Assembly (NCBI RefSeq): GCF_014529535.1
Contig: NW_023503329.1
Location: 1 to 64,000, forward strand
Length of the DNA: 64,000 nt
Origin: Bradysia coprophila
Lineage: Eukaryota; Arthropoda; Insecta; Diptera; Sciaridae
Reading direction: 5' to 3'
Shown: positions 35,866 to 50,000 of the stretch, one piece after another
Numbering within the stretch: the first letter of the stretch is position 1
How the letters are laid out: each line of letters begins with the position of its first letter
The notes under the pieces: model-generated
The model's database searches: none
The model's input: only the letters and a program-made list of their open reading frames with translations
Told to the model about the DNA's origin: nothing
Program-made: the position numbers and the translations under genes

Positions 35866-37213
35866 TTTTATTCGACAGCAGAATATCTTGCAGGGTACGT
35901 GTCTCACCCAACCGACTGGTTTTAACAAATAGACAATTTTACTTGCGCTATTTTCTTGCTCTTACGGTTGGTATGTTTAGATTGTATTGTTTGGTCAACT
36001 GGTATATTATTATGGTTCTGTTTGTCTTCTAATTTAACCTTATTGTGCATACTGGTGTGCGTTGAGTATGGTGTTGATACGACTATAATGTCGTTATGAC
36101 AATTCAAATAAAATTCTCCATATTCTGGTCATTAGTTTTGCATATTTAAGGAACTTGGGCCGTCTCGTGTCTACATAAAACAACAAACTTATCAACTGAT
36201 CGATGTTTACAACCGTAAAAATTTGTGAACCTCATATAGGGTCGACATGTTAAAATCTGTGAAACGGGAAACACGACACCTTAACATTATAACGGTAAAG
36301 ATTTGTGTCAGCAGATCTCGTCAACTGAGAGAGAGATCAGGATATGGGCACCAAGACGACCAAAATTTAGGTAGAGGGTTATGTGTGCTTTTGAAAATGT
36401 TGATAGGCATGGCGTTTTTTTGGTAAATTTTATGCAGATCCTTCCAAATCTTGCAAGTGAAGGGTGTTTTATATAGAATTTGGAGATACAGCGTTGTTTG
36501 GTTGCACTAGTTTTGAATGATCTGTTACAGGTGAAGAAATGTTTTCATACAATTGTCCGTGCAATCCTCTTAGTGACACTGTATGGTAATATACTAAAAA
36601 TTTATATTCGCGCAAACAACAACACGGGGCGGTATCCAAACCTGCTGATTATAAAATTCATATAACATGCAACCGTCTATGGTTTGAATCACATAGGTAT
36701 AAAGTTAGTGTCATTTTTACGATATAAATTAAAGCAAAGCTATACATCCAGCCGTGTATCGAAATAGTTTATATGAAAGTGGAATATGACGAGGCGAAAT
36801 CAGTAGATTTCGAGATGGTGGAAAATCGAGTAGTCGCAATCAGTCAAAAAACCCTTTATCCCTCTCACAAAATAACTGATATCGCTGAGGGCGACGCATT
36901 GTGCGTCGTACGCAAAAGTTTTATCAACAAAAAATTGACTCAAAAAATTTGTGAAAGAACATTTTACAGCTAGAAATTTGCGTCACAAGTAGCAGATGAT
37001 TCGGTTTTCTTTCGTTTAAATTCTTTCAGTACATGTTTCAACCATTTTCCTAACAATACGTTCCTCAACATCTGCCACTTGTTACCAATTTCTTGTTGTA
37101 AAATTTTCTTTTACAAATTTTTTGAGTCAACTTTTGTGACACCTTTTAAGGGTTTTTTTACTGATATCACCACATTTGTAAGTATGTCATTGCGAAAACA
37201 TCAAAAAACCTTT
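35866..37213. other. Intergenic region without a supported gene
   Basis: This is the upstream side of acid phosphatase 2, about 1.3 kb. Small ORFs, including one of 66 codons at 36773-36973, show no domain. A promoter for the phosphatase must lie near 35870-36200, but I see no definite motif. Confidence 0.5.
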
Positions 37214-37368
37214 GGGGCCGTCCATAAAGGACGTCCGCGATTTTTCTGGAATTTTAGACCCGCCCTCCCCCCTTGTCCACACTTTTCCACTACACAAATG
37301 TATGGCGGTCACACTTTGGCGAACCCCCCCTCACCCCCATAGTGCGGACGTCCTTTATGGATGGCCCC
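37214..37368. mobile_element. MITE with GGGGCCGTCCATAAAGGACG ends
   Basis: The inverted termini are GGGGCCGTCCATAAAGGACG and the complement of GGGGCCATCCATAAAGGACG, continuing to TCCGC. Length is 155 bp with a GC-rich centre. TTT is present on both sides and could be a 3-bp target duplication. This terminal sequence resembles a widespread arthropod inverted-repeat type. I cannot assign a superfamily with certainty. Confidence 0.85.
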
Positions 37369-37394
37369 TTTTGGAAATTAAAAAATGCTAGAGA

Positions 37395-37975
37395 ATTCAG
37401 TCTGAATCTTAAAATCTAGAAAGCAATCTTGGTGCACCTCACTTATATTGAAAACAGCCCAAATCCATCGAAAAATCCGATGGAAGTTAGAAAGTGCTAG
37501 AGGAATCATCTGTCATCCCAAAATTTAGGAACCAACCTTGGAATACCTTACTCATGTCGAAAATAACTCAAATTCATCGAAAAATCCGATGTAAGTTAGG
37601 TAGTGCCAGAGGAATCATCTGTCATCCCAAAATTTATAGAACCAACCTTGGAACATCTCACTCATGTCGAAAATAACCCAAATCCATCAAAAAATCCGAT
37701 GGAAGTTACGAAGTGCCAGAGGAATCATGTGTCATCCTAAAATTTAGGAACCAATCTTGGAACATCTTACTCATGTCGAAAATAACCCAAATCTATCAAA
37801 AAATCCGATGGAAGTTAGGAAGTGCCAGACGAATCATCTGTCATCCCAAAATTTAGGAACCAACCTTGGAACACCTGACCTATATCGAAAATAACCCAAA
37901 TCTATCAAAAAATCCGATGGAAGTTGGGAAGTGCCAGAGGAATCATCTGTCATCCCAAAATTTAGGACAATTTTT
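37395..37975 (+). repeat. 109-bp tandem repeat, five units
   Basis: The block GGAATCATCTGTCATCCCAA recurs at about 37502, 37611, 37721, 37830 and 37939, so the period is 109 bp. Each unit also holds AACCAACCTTGGAACACCT, TCATGTCGAAAATAACCC and AAAATCCGATGGAAGTTA. The array ends about 90 bp downstream of the cadherin stop codon and may lie in its 3' UTR. Confidence 0.9.
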
Positions 37976-38067
37976 CTAAATTTTCCGACTGGTCTTGAGA
38001 CAAGTAAAAGCAATTTTTTTGTGTGTGATATAAATACAAGTTTTACTTTTTCGTTAAAATAAAAAAA

Positions 38068-41000
38068 TTAAAATTTAGAAAATCCAAAATCTGAATTTTT
38101 GGAACTTTTTTTACTTTCGTTCATGTAATTATCGAAATCATCCTGCAGGTTAATGTTACCCAATTTCCCGTTGATTCCATTTACCACCGCAACATTTGTA
38201 CTTTCCTTTAAAGATATTTCCGGACGAAATAAAAAAAAATCAAAATTTGTCTACCGGCAAAACCGGGAAGAAAACACTCACTCGTTTATTCGGCGCAAAT
38301 GTCGGATCATTGTCCAGTCCAACAAAGTCCGAATCATCAGACGATTCCGAAATCACGCTCATATTGTCGAAGATTCCCTTGTCCAAATCGTTGTTATTCA
38401 GCACAGGGTTCGAACCCTCCACCGAAAATACGTTCGTTGTGGGCGCCTCGCGACGATTCAGATTCGATTCGGTCGACCCGAAATCAGTCGCAGACAAAGC
38501 TTTCAGCTGCCTGTTTAAACTTCTAGTCTTGATGCAATAAGCAACGATCAGCGAACAGCACAGTGCTGCTAGAATTACGGCGACGACAATGAGAATGATG
38601 CGAACGATGCGCTCCATGTTAGCAACGGTATCGGGATAATCGCTATTGGGAACATCCAATAGATTGATGGATTCTTGAAGTAGTGCGGTTTTAAGATTCG
38701 TTATGAACGCAATGTCACCGGATCGACTGGAAGGTTAGGCACAGAGTGATTGTATCAATTACAAAAAAAAACGGAATTGTCGACAGGGAAACTCACGACA
38801 AAATCACATTAGCTTCAATGGCTTCACTGTTGTTGATAAAGTGAACTCGCACATTTGTAATTCCATCCTGTGGCTGTTCGTTAAGTATATGCGGCTGGAT
38901 GTCGTCAATGTAGCATTCATATTCATAGAAGCGAGATAACGTTTGGGCGACCTAGTGTCAATCGATAAAGAAAACCCACTTGAAGAAGAAGAATTTTTTT
39001 GCTTTCGTTTTGTGCAAGTCTTACATATGCTCTGTGATGTTCCACACTTGCTTTTTCATTCAGCAGCACGAACGTAACTCTAGCTGAATCGGCTATTATG
39101 AATATTTTTACGTCGCATACGTCTTCGTGATTCTCTGTAAATGATTGTTAAAATTTACATGTGAAATCCTATGTAGGGTAAAACTACCAAGAAGTACAAC
39201 TGTAACAAGCGCACTCTCAAACGATCGAAAGAAAAGACGAAAGACTAAACGGGTACGACGACGGTAACAATAAGTATTGCCCTTTCTTCGCATATCTGAG
39301 CGGAAACAGTCTATTATCGTTGATAAAGTGATCTCAAGCCATTCGTTTAAAGAAGCCTTTCAGCATGCGAAAATAACTATTGTCGCTCTGAAACGTTTAA
39401 TGACCACGCGATGAAATTTAAGTTACTCCGACACTCGTAGCAAAGAGCGGAATAAATAGCAACGTACGTAAAGATCTCGTAAAACGGTACGTAAACGAAA
39501 CTCGGACTAACACCCACAATTATTTCAATCCACTGGTGGTCCTCGGTATACCCCTTTCCATCAGTGTCTGTTAAAATACTGAAACGATTTTCCAAACTTA
39601 CCCAAATCGTAGGCCACAATTTTGAATTCGAAATATCCTTTCATTACTGCCAACACCTCGAAGTTTAGCCTAAGTACACCGGTATCACGTTCCAAAGTGA
39701 ATGCCGTACTCTCTACGTTACCCAAATAGTCTCCTTTAGCCGTGATGCCATCATCGTCTATCCTGTACCGTATTACATCATTCAAATCCGGATCGTTAGC
39801 CTAAACATGAATACATTATTTGGTGTGATGAATTATGGAAATTTTGTCTAAAATTATTTGCATAAAATTTTGGTCGTTTTCGGGTTGACTACATAGACAA
39901 TAAGCAGTCACATCAACAACATAAGCGCAATCTTTTCATTAAGTTAAATAATAATTTTCCAGTATAATGACGATAATGTAATACAACGTATGCTTACCGT
40001 CACAGTTAAGATTTCTTTAGTTAACCAATCCGTCGGTGTTATGCCAGCACCATACAATTTCTGCTCAAAGCTTGGAGGATTATCATTTACATCATTTACC
40101 TAAATTAGTCATTTCATGTAAATTATATTCTTGGTGCTTAGTTGAATGGAGGATTAAGTTGCTTTAAATTGTGTAACTGAAGATAAAGAGAAAAGAAAAA
40201 CAAAACAAACGAACCGATATAAATACTTGCAGCAATGAACTCTCCTTCGCATTCTCTGGCCCATTCAGGTTATTGGTAGCGATTATACGAATTTGATGAT
40301 TATCAATCTCTTCACGATCCAATTCCGTTGTCAATCGTAATACTCGCGTCACTCGATCCAATTCAAATAGTCGAGCATCGTCCGGTCGGTACTCGGCTAA
40401 TTTTTATCAAATGAAAAAGCTTTGAATCAAAAACGGATAATCATTTACGGAGTCAGGCTTACTGTCAATGAAATAGTAAATCATAAATTTATCATCTTCA
40501 TTCTCAAGGCCAATGTTTTTCGGATCAACCGCTTCGGGTATAATCTGTGTCTCTGCTAATCCGGTCACGTTCTCTGTAAATTAATGCAAAACACGTTCAA
40601 TGTTTGTGGATTGAAAGTGGTGTAAATTTTCTAAATTTAAACGATGTTGGATCATTCGTATGGAATTCATCGAGAAATGTGTTGTTGTTGTCATGTAAAA
40701 CAACTTTTGTTACGTCGATAATGCCATTTTCTGATGAAGGATTTAACAATCGCGTTGGAAATCACCCCTCTAACCATCACTGCGAAAAGCACAGTTATTT
40801 TTGTCGAATTATTAGCTGACAATAACTATCGCGAATGTGTTCGCTTTCAACAGAAAATAGATTTGGTGGTGGTTGTTTGACCAGCTCTTAGAAAATGAAC
40901 TGCTATAACTAAATCTATTTTCTATTGAAAACTAACGCAGTCGTGGCCGTTATTGCGGTCCTATTTTTTTGAAAACGGATTCTGGTGGAAGGATATCATC

Positions 41001-44000
41001 TGAAACCTGTTAAGTGAATAGTTAGATGCACAGGGACATGTCTCATTAGCGAATTACAAGAAAAGTGAAATTTCATTTTTTGAGCTCCTTTCCAAATATG
41101 CTTACGTGCCTACGATGCTCTTTTTAAGAGGCATCGGTACTTAGCTGAATAACGACCACGAATGTGTTAGCTTTACGTAAAAATTAGTTTTGGTCGCAAT
41201 CGTTTGACCAGAAAAGTCAGCAATTTAACGACATTTTCATAAACTGCAGTTTTCTCAGAGCGCGGTCGTACATTTATGAAAATGGATTCTGGAGGAGAGA
41301 TATCAAAAATAAACAAAAATCTAATATTTAAAAAACGCCCAATATTGCTTGTTTTTAAAGAATAAGAGCCAGATTTTGCTAGGTTTGTATCTGTTATGGA
41401 GTTTTATCGATTGGCATACTCATTTGTGTAATAGTAGATTACGTTGGATGCTGCGAAAGTAATTCATTACACAAGGACACAATTTTGTGATACGAGCAAA
41501 CTCACGAGTAGGTTTTTGAGCAACAAGCTTCGGTAACTGTTTTCGAGGCAAGTGTAGAGTTTGCATATCCGAGCCGAAGGCGAGTGAGTTTGCGAGTTCC
41601 ACAAAATTGTGTCCGAGAGCAATGAATTACGTCGCAGCATCCAACGTATTCTGGTTTATTGCCTGCTCATGCGAAAATTGACTATTACACGGCTGTTCTG
41701 AAGAAATTCTACATAAATTCAGTATCTCAATAAACCAACACCAACAAAACAAAAATAAATCTTCCGATAAAACGTTTACAAACAAATCTAGTGTGCTGAC
41801 GAAATCGGCTCACACGCTACACGTCTCCTAAAAAATTGATCCCGAAAACAGCACTCGTGTTACATTAGTATTGTCGCAACAGTAGTTGCAATTGCGTTGG
41901 TGACATGTTGACATTGAATAGTTTTTCGCAGTTAGTATCGATGAAGACGCATTGTTTGTGCAATTATTTTGTTAGTCCTTTTTAATGTTTTCAAAAAAAT
42001 GTGCAACAAAGTGTAGTGTTTTTACTATAAGCAAAAGCATTTAGTGTTACAAGTGAAAAATACAACGAAATATGTGGCCATAAAGTGTTACTTCGGAACA
42101 TCAAAATTATTGTTACAATAAATATGGCCGACAATTCTGTGTTGCGAATTCTTCTAAAAGTATGTTGTAACCAGATTACTTGCATAACAAGTTTTTCTGA
42201 AATAACTGTGTTCATCGATCAATATTTTTATCAAAAAAATGTTATTTTAACGACATTTCTTACATTCTTTTTCGATCGATCGATTCATTCAACAAAAAAG
42301 ATAAAATGAAAGCAAGGCAAATTTTACTTGAAAGAACTGTCAACTTGAAATAAACCCCAAATATCCCTAGTGTAATGGATCACTTTCGCAGGGGGTAAAC
42401 AGCCGTGTAATAGTCAATTTTCGCATGGGGCAGGCAATAAAATAATTAGAAGAAAATTTTTAGTCAACATTTTACACAAATGAGTATGCCAATCGATAAA
42501 ACTCCATAACAGATGCAAACCTAGCAAAATCTGGCTCTTATTCTTTAAAAACAACGGAGATATCAACGTTTGAATGCGAATTCCCATACAAAAATTCAAA
42601 ATATCGGATTCGACCGCTTTTTTATGCAGTGCTACAAACCATGACACTAAACGCGTGGATTGACATAAATTCTATTCAATTTCTATTAATATAAATCAAT
42701 GAATATACTCGGATATGTCGAATAGTTGAAAATACTCGGATATAGTCGAATAGTCGAATAGTGTCGAGTATAGCCGAATACTCTCGGGTTAGTGGAACAG
42801 TTGAAAATCCTTGGATATAGTCGAATATACTCGGATACAATCGAATAGTCGACTAAGTCGAATAGTCGAATATACTCTGATATAGTCGAATATACTTGTA
42901 TACAATCGAATAGCCGGATACAGTCGAATAGTCTCGAGTATAGTCGAATAGTTGAAAATCCTCGGATACACGGATACAATTGAATAGTCGAATATACTCC
43001 GATATACCCGGATATAGTCGAATAGTCGGATATAGTCGAATAGTCGGATACAGTCGAATAGTCGGATACAGTCGAATAGTTGAAAATACTCAGATATAGT
43101 CGGATACAATCGGATACACTCGGATATAGTCGAATATACTAGGATATAGTCGAGTAAGTCGAATAGTCGAATATACTCGATGTACTCGAGTATACTCGGA
43201 CATATTTAAATATAGTTGGATATAGTCGATGTCGATATGCTGAGCTATTTTCGATATACTCGAATATACTTGACATGATATACTCGATAGACTTGAATAT
43301 ACCCGAATCTACTCACACTGTTACACATGTTTCAATGTTTCCTCATTTCCTTTTTTTTTATTTGTCGACAATTGTAGGGGTGATTTTTTCCGGAGTTATT
43401 TTGTCGGTGTTATTTTGACCGGAGTTATTTTGTCCGTGCACCCTAGATACCAGATACGCCCACAACTAGCCTTGTTTGGCGTTATAAATTCTGTAACTTG
43501 TACCGTTACTTACCTAGCCCATATATTGGTCGAATAAAAATGGTGAAATGGTATTTAAATTGAAAATGTTCTCTTGCTGACAAATGCTTTCCGGATCAGT
43601 AGCGCGATCATAGTAGTGCGGAAATGGATTTTCATACACTAGTGCGTGAAAGTGACGTATACAGAAATGAGGATGCTAATACTGTACAAAAAACCTTGTC
43701 CCAATTTGTGCCTAAACTAGAACCTAGGTATTCACATCTATTGTGCAAAGTTTCCATTTAGGAACATGAAAATAGCCAACATCTTTGTGTCTGCATTTGC
43801 TTCAGCTGCTTTACTAGAGCTTGTCCTCTCATTCAACCACAATGTTTATACAGTGTTACCATGCGTGGGCCGTGTGACATAAAACCCGTGTGAAGATGTA
43901 TAAGCAGTGTGTTTGTATGAGTGGACCAGTTGGTAAAACAGCTGAAACAAAATTAGACATAAATTCGGCTGACAGTAACTGTGTCGTCAACTTAATCATC

Positions 44001-47000
44001 GAGTCTTGATGATATATTCTATGTACAACTGGGCACTTCTTGTCGCCGTCTGTCGTCGATTTCTTACCTGTAAAATTGGTTTCAAAGGTCGGCATATCAA
44101 AAAATGGTTCTCCAGTCAAATCAAGGAAAATGAACAAAACTCCCATCGCCCATTCTGATGTTCTTGGTCCACCGTCAGACGCCCTTACGTTCAGCTAAGT
44201 TAATCAAGCAGTTGAGGTTTCTATTTTGGCTCGTACGACCATTATCAAAGTATTTACCTGATAAAATCGCGCTTCAATTGGCTTTTGTAAATAAATTTGT
44301 GATTTGTTACGAGTCTCCTCTACAATCCGGAAGTACGATGCATCGTCACCTTCAAATCGCAATAATTATTGAAAGAAACGTTAGAAATGAATTCAGGACA
44401 AGAGTGGCGCCAATGACCAATTCGAGCCGAGATCATAGATTTACTATTTTACGGTCCATACACCACCATACAGAAACAATATGACCACAACTTACCTCCA
44501 CCATAACTGGCAATTTCGAATGTAATTTTGCCGAAATCGCCACCGTCATCATCTCTAGCTTCGAACATTGGAACGGGCGTATTGTCGGCAAGAAGTAACG
44601 GTCTGTTCAGTTGTTGATTATCGTAGCTGGTCAAATTTCGTTAGTAAAATGATTCTCCCGTAATCGCCATATGACATACCTCAGTCGATGGGCTTTGCCC
44701 GACAAGGGATAGACCAATTCGGGTGCCATATAGTTAAACGGATTGATGACAAACTGATACGTTTTCTCGGACTTCAATTGCAACTGTGTTGTAAACTCGT
44801 GCCCGTGATCATACGCCTCGATGGTTACCAGCCACATTCCGTAGAAGCCTTTCAGCAGTTGTTTGACCACAATGTCACAGTATTTGAGATCATAATTTCG
44901 TATTTCGAAAATGTCGCTAGCATCCGGTATTTGTTCGGCATTGTCGCCTCCTAAATGGTTGTTAAGAATGCAGAGTTGAGTCATTGAGAATAGAATGATA
45001 GAATGATAGAATCCCGGGTGGAAGGGTTGGTTTACCTGCGGCAACCGATACAATTCTGTATTCCACTTGTGCATTCGGTGTCGCCGGATCGTCAATGTCC
45101 GGGGCGTAGAAGCCAGTCACGATTCTATCACCAATTTGGGCATTTTCTGAAATCGTCGGTTGGAGCTCTGGCATAATGGGCGCATTGTCATTTACATCGA
45201 GAAGAATTAACCGAAGCATTGTGCTGTCTTGATTGGTTCCTGTACAATGGATGGAATACAATGCGAGAATTCAAAAACAAAATCATAAAAGTCGCTCATA
45301 CTGCCATTGCCCTGATAATTATCTTCAATGTTGATGTGAATGTCGTGAGTGTCTTCGCCGTTGTCTCTGTCCAAAACGGCATCTCCTTGCAATTTAACCG
45401 ATAGCTGACCACTAAGTTCGTCGATTCCGAAATAGCGGCCCAAATTCGGGAATTGCAGGAAGTTGATCATGAAGTGGGTTATGTTATGTGGCGCTGTTTG
45501 GACGAAAAAATTATTTGTTTTGGATGACTGGTTTGCAGTGAGTAAATGCAAAGCCTACGATCTCGATCCATGTCCGATGTCAAGATTATCTGGATTTCAT
45601 CGCCAGTAGTTGCGTTCTCGTAGATACTAACTTCAACTTCAAATTCCCCGAAAAACGGATATTTGTTGTTGATGTCGATTATGTTGATTCTGATCTATAA
45701 ACATAGAACCGCCGGTGTCGTAATTGACTTTTTTAAGAGACAAAAGCAAATTGTCCAAATTTTCACCTACTTCGCCCTCTGTTATCCACAAACTGTCGTT
45801 TAGGGTGACTGTATAGACAAGGTCATAGATTTTCGGATCGCCATCACAGTCAATAATAGCACCATCTCGCACTGTAATGACACCATTATCTTCGTTGATT
45901 TCGACGAGATCGTCCGGTGTCGATTCGGATGATGGTCTGTGGATGAACGATTTTGTAGTTCCGAGTATTGTAAATCATTTGGAACAATCAAACTCACTTA
46001 ATCGAATACTTGAAAACATTGAACTCTGGTCCGTCGATGTCTTGGGCGAATATTGTACCTATAATGGAGGAAATGAAAGATTGAGAGACCAAAGTTGATG
46101 GAGTCACAGGTTGAAGTTATGTCTCTTCGAGCCGAGAATAGTGTAGTTCTAGAGGACCTGTAGGCCTCGAGGAACTATGGGTCTCAAGGAATTGCAATTT
46201 ACGGCTTGAGAATCGTCAGTTCAAATTACAGAAATTTTTTCCAGTTCGCAAACTGCTAACGTTAAGTGTTAGCTGTGAAAATTAGCTCATCCGACTTCTG
46301 GTGATTGTCGAGATGATATTTCGAACGATGCTAACCCATCCAAAATATAATTGGCTTACCGATCAATGTCCCAGACGCTGCTTCTTCAACCACACTTCTT
46401 AACGTATTCAATGTGTCCAGAATAAACATCGGTTCATTGTCGTTGACATCTTCTATTCGAACGGTTAGTACAGCTGAAAAATGACTCAGAATTTCAGTAA
46501 AAAAATTCCGACCTCCGTTTGAGCGAAATATATACCATCAGCAGTGCCCTCGTTGACCACTTGGTTCAAGTCAGTGACAAAGATGGCTAAATACAACACT
46601 TCGTACTCTTCGTAGTCAATATCAATCGGAAAGTCTGGATTAACTTTCAGATGTCCAATGACCCGATTATGATCAGTCTTATCAGCTTCGATTATGAAGC
46701 AGCTGGAAGGAGAAATATTGAAAATTGACTAATGTTCGTACACAGTCGTGGCAGTAAGATACACACTTTTCATAGAGCGTCTGATTAGCCTCCTGACCGG
46801 ACTTCGTGGCATAAGACAATTCCCAATTGATCGAAAACTCTAGATCCGCTGTTGTGTCCGGATCGGTAGCTATAATGCCATCAGTGACAATAACACCTCC
46901 GATTGAATTTTCTTCGATTGACGGAGACTGTCGAGGCTGTGAAATTCGTTATTGCTTGAGACTCAACAGTATTTTATCTCTCACGGTGGAGGTACCATGC

Positions 47001-50000
47001 GTCAGACTTACCATTCGTATTTGAGGAGTCTCGTCATTTACATCGATTACATTTATTATAAGCTGAGCATATGCACTGCAAGGAAAATTGACAAAGAAAC
47101 TCAGAAACTCAGCAAAGAAATTTTTAGTCGGAGAGGAAGAGAACGAAATTGATGGACCGCGTACCTGTTCAATTTCTCTCCGGGATATGTTTCGAGTGTA
47201 TCAGTTGCTTGGATTTGTACCAACACCTGAGTTTGTGTCTCGTAATCAAATGTATCATTCCGCAACGTTGAAATTGTACCCTCACGTGAGATGAGTAATT
47301 CGGTCATTCCCACTATTCTGTGACTGTTAAATAGGAGAGTTGTCGTTTAATGGATTTCAGAATTATGTTTCGGCGCACAAGCACTCACATCACTTCATCG
47401 CCAATGTCACGATCGGTGGCCGCTATCGATGTTAATATTTCATTTGCTTCAACTGTTTCCAACACGTCGATCATGTACTCGGTGTTATTGAAGATGGGGA
47501 ACTCATCGTTCCAGTTCTTCAGTTTTACGTTCAGTTCAAATGTTCGATTGTGTTCGGTGAACTCTTCCTCCTGTGATTTGATCTGAAATTTGGATTCGAA
47601 TCAGTCACTGACTCGAAAATACACAAAACTACCGCCTACAATGATCACGAAGGTCTGCCACTCTTCATCCTCAAAGTCGAGCTTGGCCGTGTTTATGACC
47701 GAAATCGTAAAAGCGGATTCCTGGTAACCTCTTGTCGGAATCACACTGAATGGTTCGGCGTAATTGATCAGCGAGCCACTACTACTAAGTAGGCTGACAT
47801 CGTATGTAGCGTGGATTCCCTGCGAAGGTATTTGAATCGTTAGTCTTTCGGATTTTCATTCTAGTCCTGCTACGGTCTCACCAAATCAATGTCATTAATA
47901 ATGAACCTTTCCAGTGCAAGAGTCAGATATCTGTTTTCGTCGAATTCAATTAAATCGGGAACGATTTCAATTTCTGGATAATTGTCATTAACATCGTCCA
48001 CAATTAGCACAGCTTCTCCGGTTATAGCCCAGCTTTCATTGTTCCACTTGTATGCAATCACCTTAAAGCAAAACATTTAGGCCAAAAATTCCCTACGAGT
48101 CCACCAGTTCCACTACTTACATGAAATGGAAATACTTCCTGTTTCAAAGCATCTCGGTCTATTTCCGAGATGTGTATAAGACCGGTAGTTTCTTCAACGG
48201 ATACGTATTCACTGTCTGAATATGATACGGAATAAGACTTTCAAAGTTGGATCATTTTAGCACTTGATTCGTCACACTTACAGTCACCACTGTGGAAGGC
48301 TAGCCTGTAATGTATCGGCTCATTTAGGCCGGTGTCACCATCGATTGCTTTCACTGATTTCGACTAAAATCCAGCGGAATCGTCATTCCTAGTTACTGCA
48401 AATATTTGAAAGATTTATTACCTGCGTCGTCTTTTCGTCGAAACGAAGCGTCGCAAATGGTGTCACCCATATTGGATCTTCGCTGGGTATGTCCTCAATT
48501 TCTACTATTGTTGTTACCGATCCCTTGTTGTCGGCAATGTCATAGACATGAGTTTTGAAATTGTACAGCACTCTGTCAACATATCGGACCTCGTTGGTAA
48601 CGCTATGTAAAAATGTAAGGGAAATCGGGTCAGTCAATCTCAAATATGGAGTTCATCACATGCGATTACAATAGGGTGTATTCCCTGGTGTAGCTATCCA
48701 CATCCACTGGATCTCTGAATTCAAAGTGTTCAGTCTCATTGTAGTCTCCTTCGATTTCGATTCGAATGTCATTGTCTAACAAACCGTCAGCATCGTACAC
48801 TTGAAATTTACAATTTGTGTCATAATTTGCATGTAATTCCTAAAACGAGACATGCCGGTCAGATCAGAGGTTAAGCATTCTTTAAAATAGCTACCTTCGC
48901 TTTACATGGCCCATCGTATATGATCGTTGGATCGTTATCGAATATATTCATTACTCGGATCAAAATTCGTATATCCGTTGGCGCAGTGATATCGTCGCGG
49001 ATGCCCACCACGAACTCATAACTTTGTTGGTTTGGATTCTCGTAATCTTGTCGGTTTTCAATGAATATTGCCCTAATAAAAAATCATTTGTTTATCAACC
49101 AGGTGATATGTTAGATATCAGATACCAGGTTTCGCGACTACTTCCGAAAATTGACTTTTTATGACGAGATTCAGAGGGAGAAATGGGCGGCAAATTTAAT
49201 CTCATTTCTGGTCATCTGCCATTTCGGAAGGTGACGCCATCTTTTTTTTTAGAATAGAGAATTCAACTGGGAACATTCTAAATTATATACCTTTTCAATT
49301 GGTCTAAAATTACCGAAATTACAGTCAAAATTGGGCTATTTTTAAGAATTCTAATCACAACATAATTAAATAATTATTAGACATATTCATAGCACTGCTA
49401 CTAGCACGAACACTCATTCTACCAACGTCAAACTAGCCTCCAAATTTCTAAGATGTGTGCGTGTACGGTTGCATGTATTGTGTTTTTTATTCAAACTAAC
49501 AAATCATGATTCCTGTCTTTAAGAAAGAACTGCAAGGCCTATTAAGTAGAGCGAGATGGAAAATCAACTCGGGGTCTGCTGTCATCGATAATATAAAAGA
49601 ATCTGACAGCAGACCCCGAGATGGAACAATAGGTTGTCATTTCGCCATCTCTCTCACTTAAACACTCTATACGCTAAAAAATACTTTTAGTCCTACAGTG
49701 AACGACATCTCAAATGTCTCACTGTCATTTGAGATGTCGTTCACTGTAGGTAACTATTTTTTTTAGAAAAAGTGAAACAATAGTCAAAAATCTTTGACTT
49801 ACAATAAGATTGCTTTTAACAACCCTATAGAGAAAATAGCTATTTTCATAATAAGGTAGTAAATGGGATTGTTTTGCGCACTAGCTGTGAGATTGCCGAT
49901 ACGAGCGAAGCGAGTTCGGCAACACATCGTGTGCGCAAAACCCCCATTTACTACCGTGTTAGGAACAAGGTTTTATCTCCTGTAATGTCATAATCACCAT

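Noticed and set aside
39468-39513. Longer form of cadherin exon 30 ending at a GTACGT donor (39468)
   Set aside because: That donor puts the next exon out of frame. Only the donor after 39514 joins to the conserved ENHEDVCDV frame.
42686-43109. Minus-strand ORFs rich in RLFDCIR repeats
   Set aside because: They are translations of the intronic minisatellite with no domain and no splice support.
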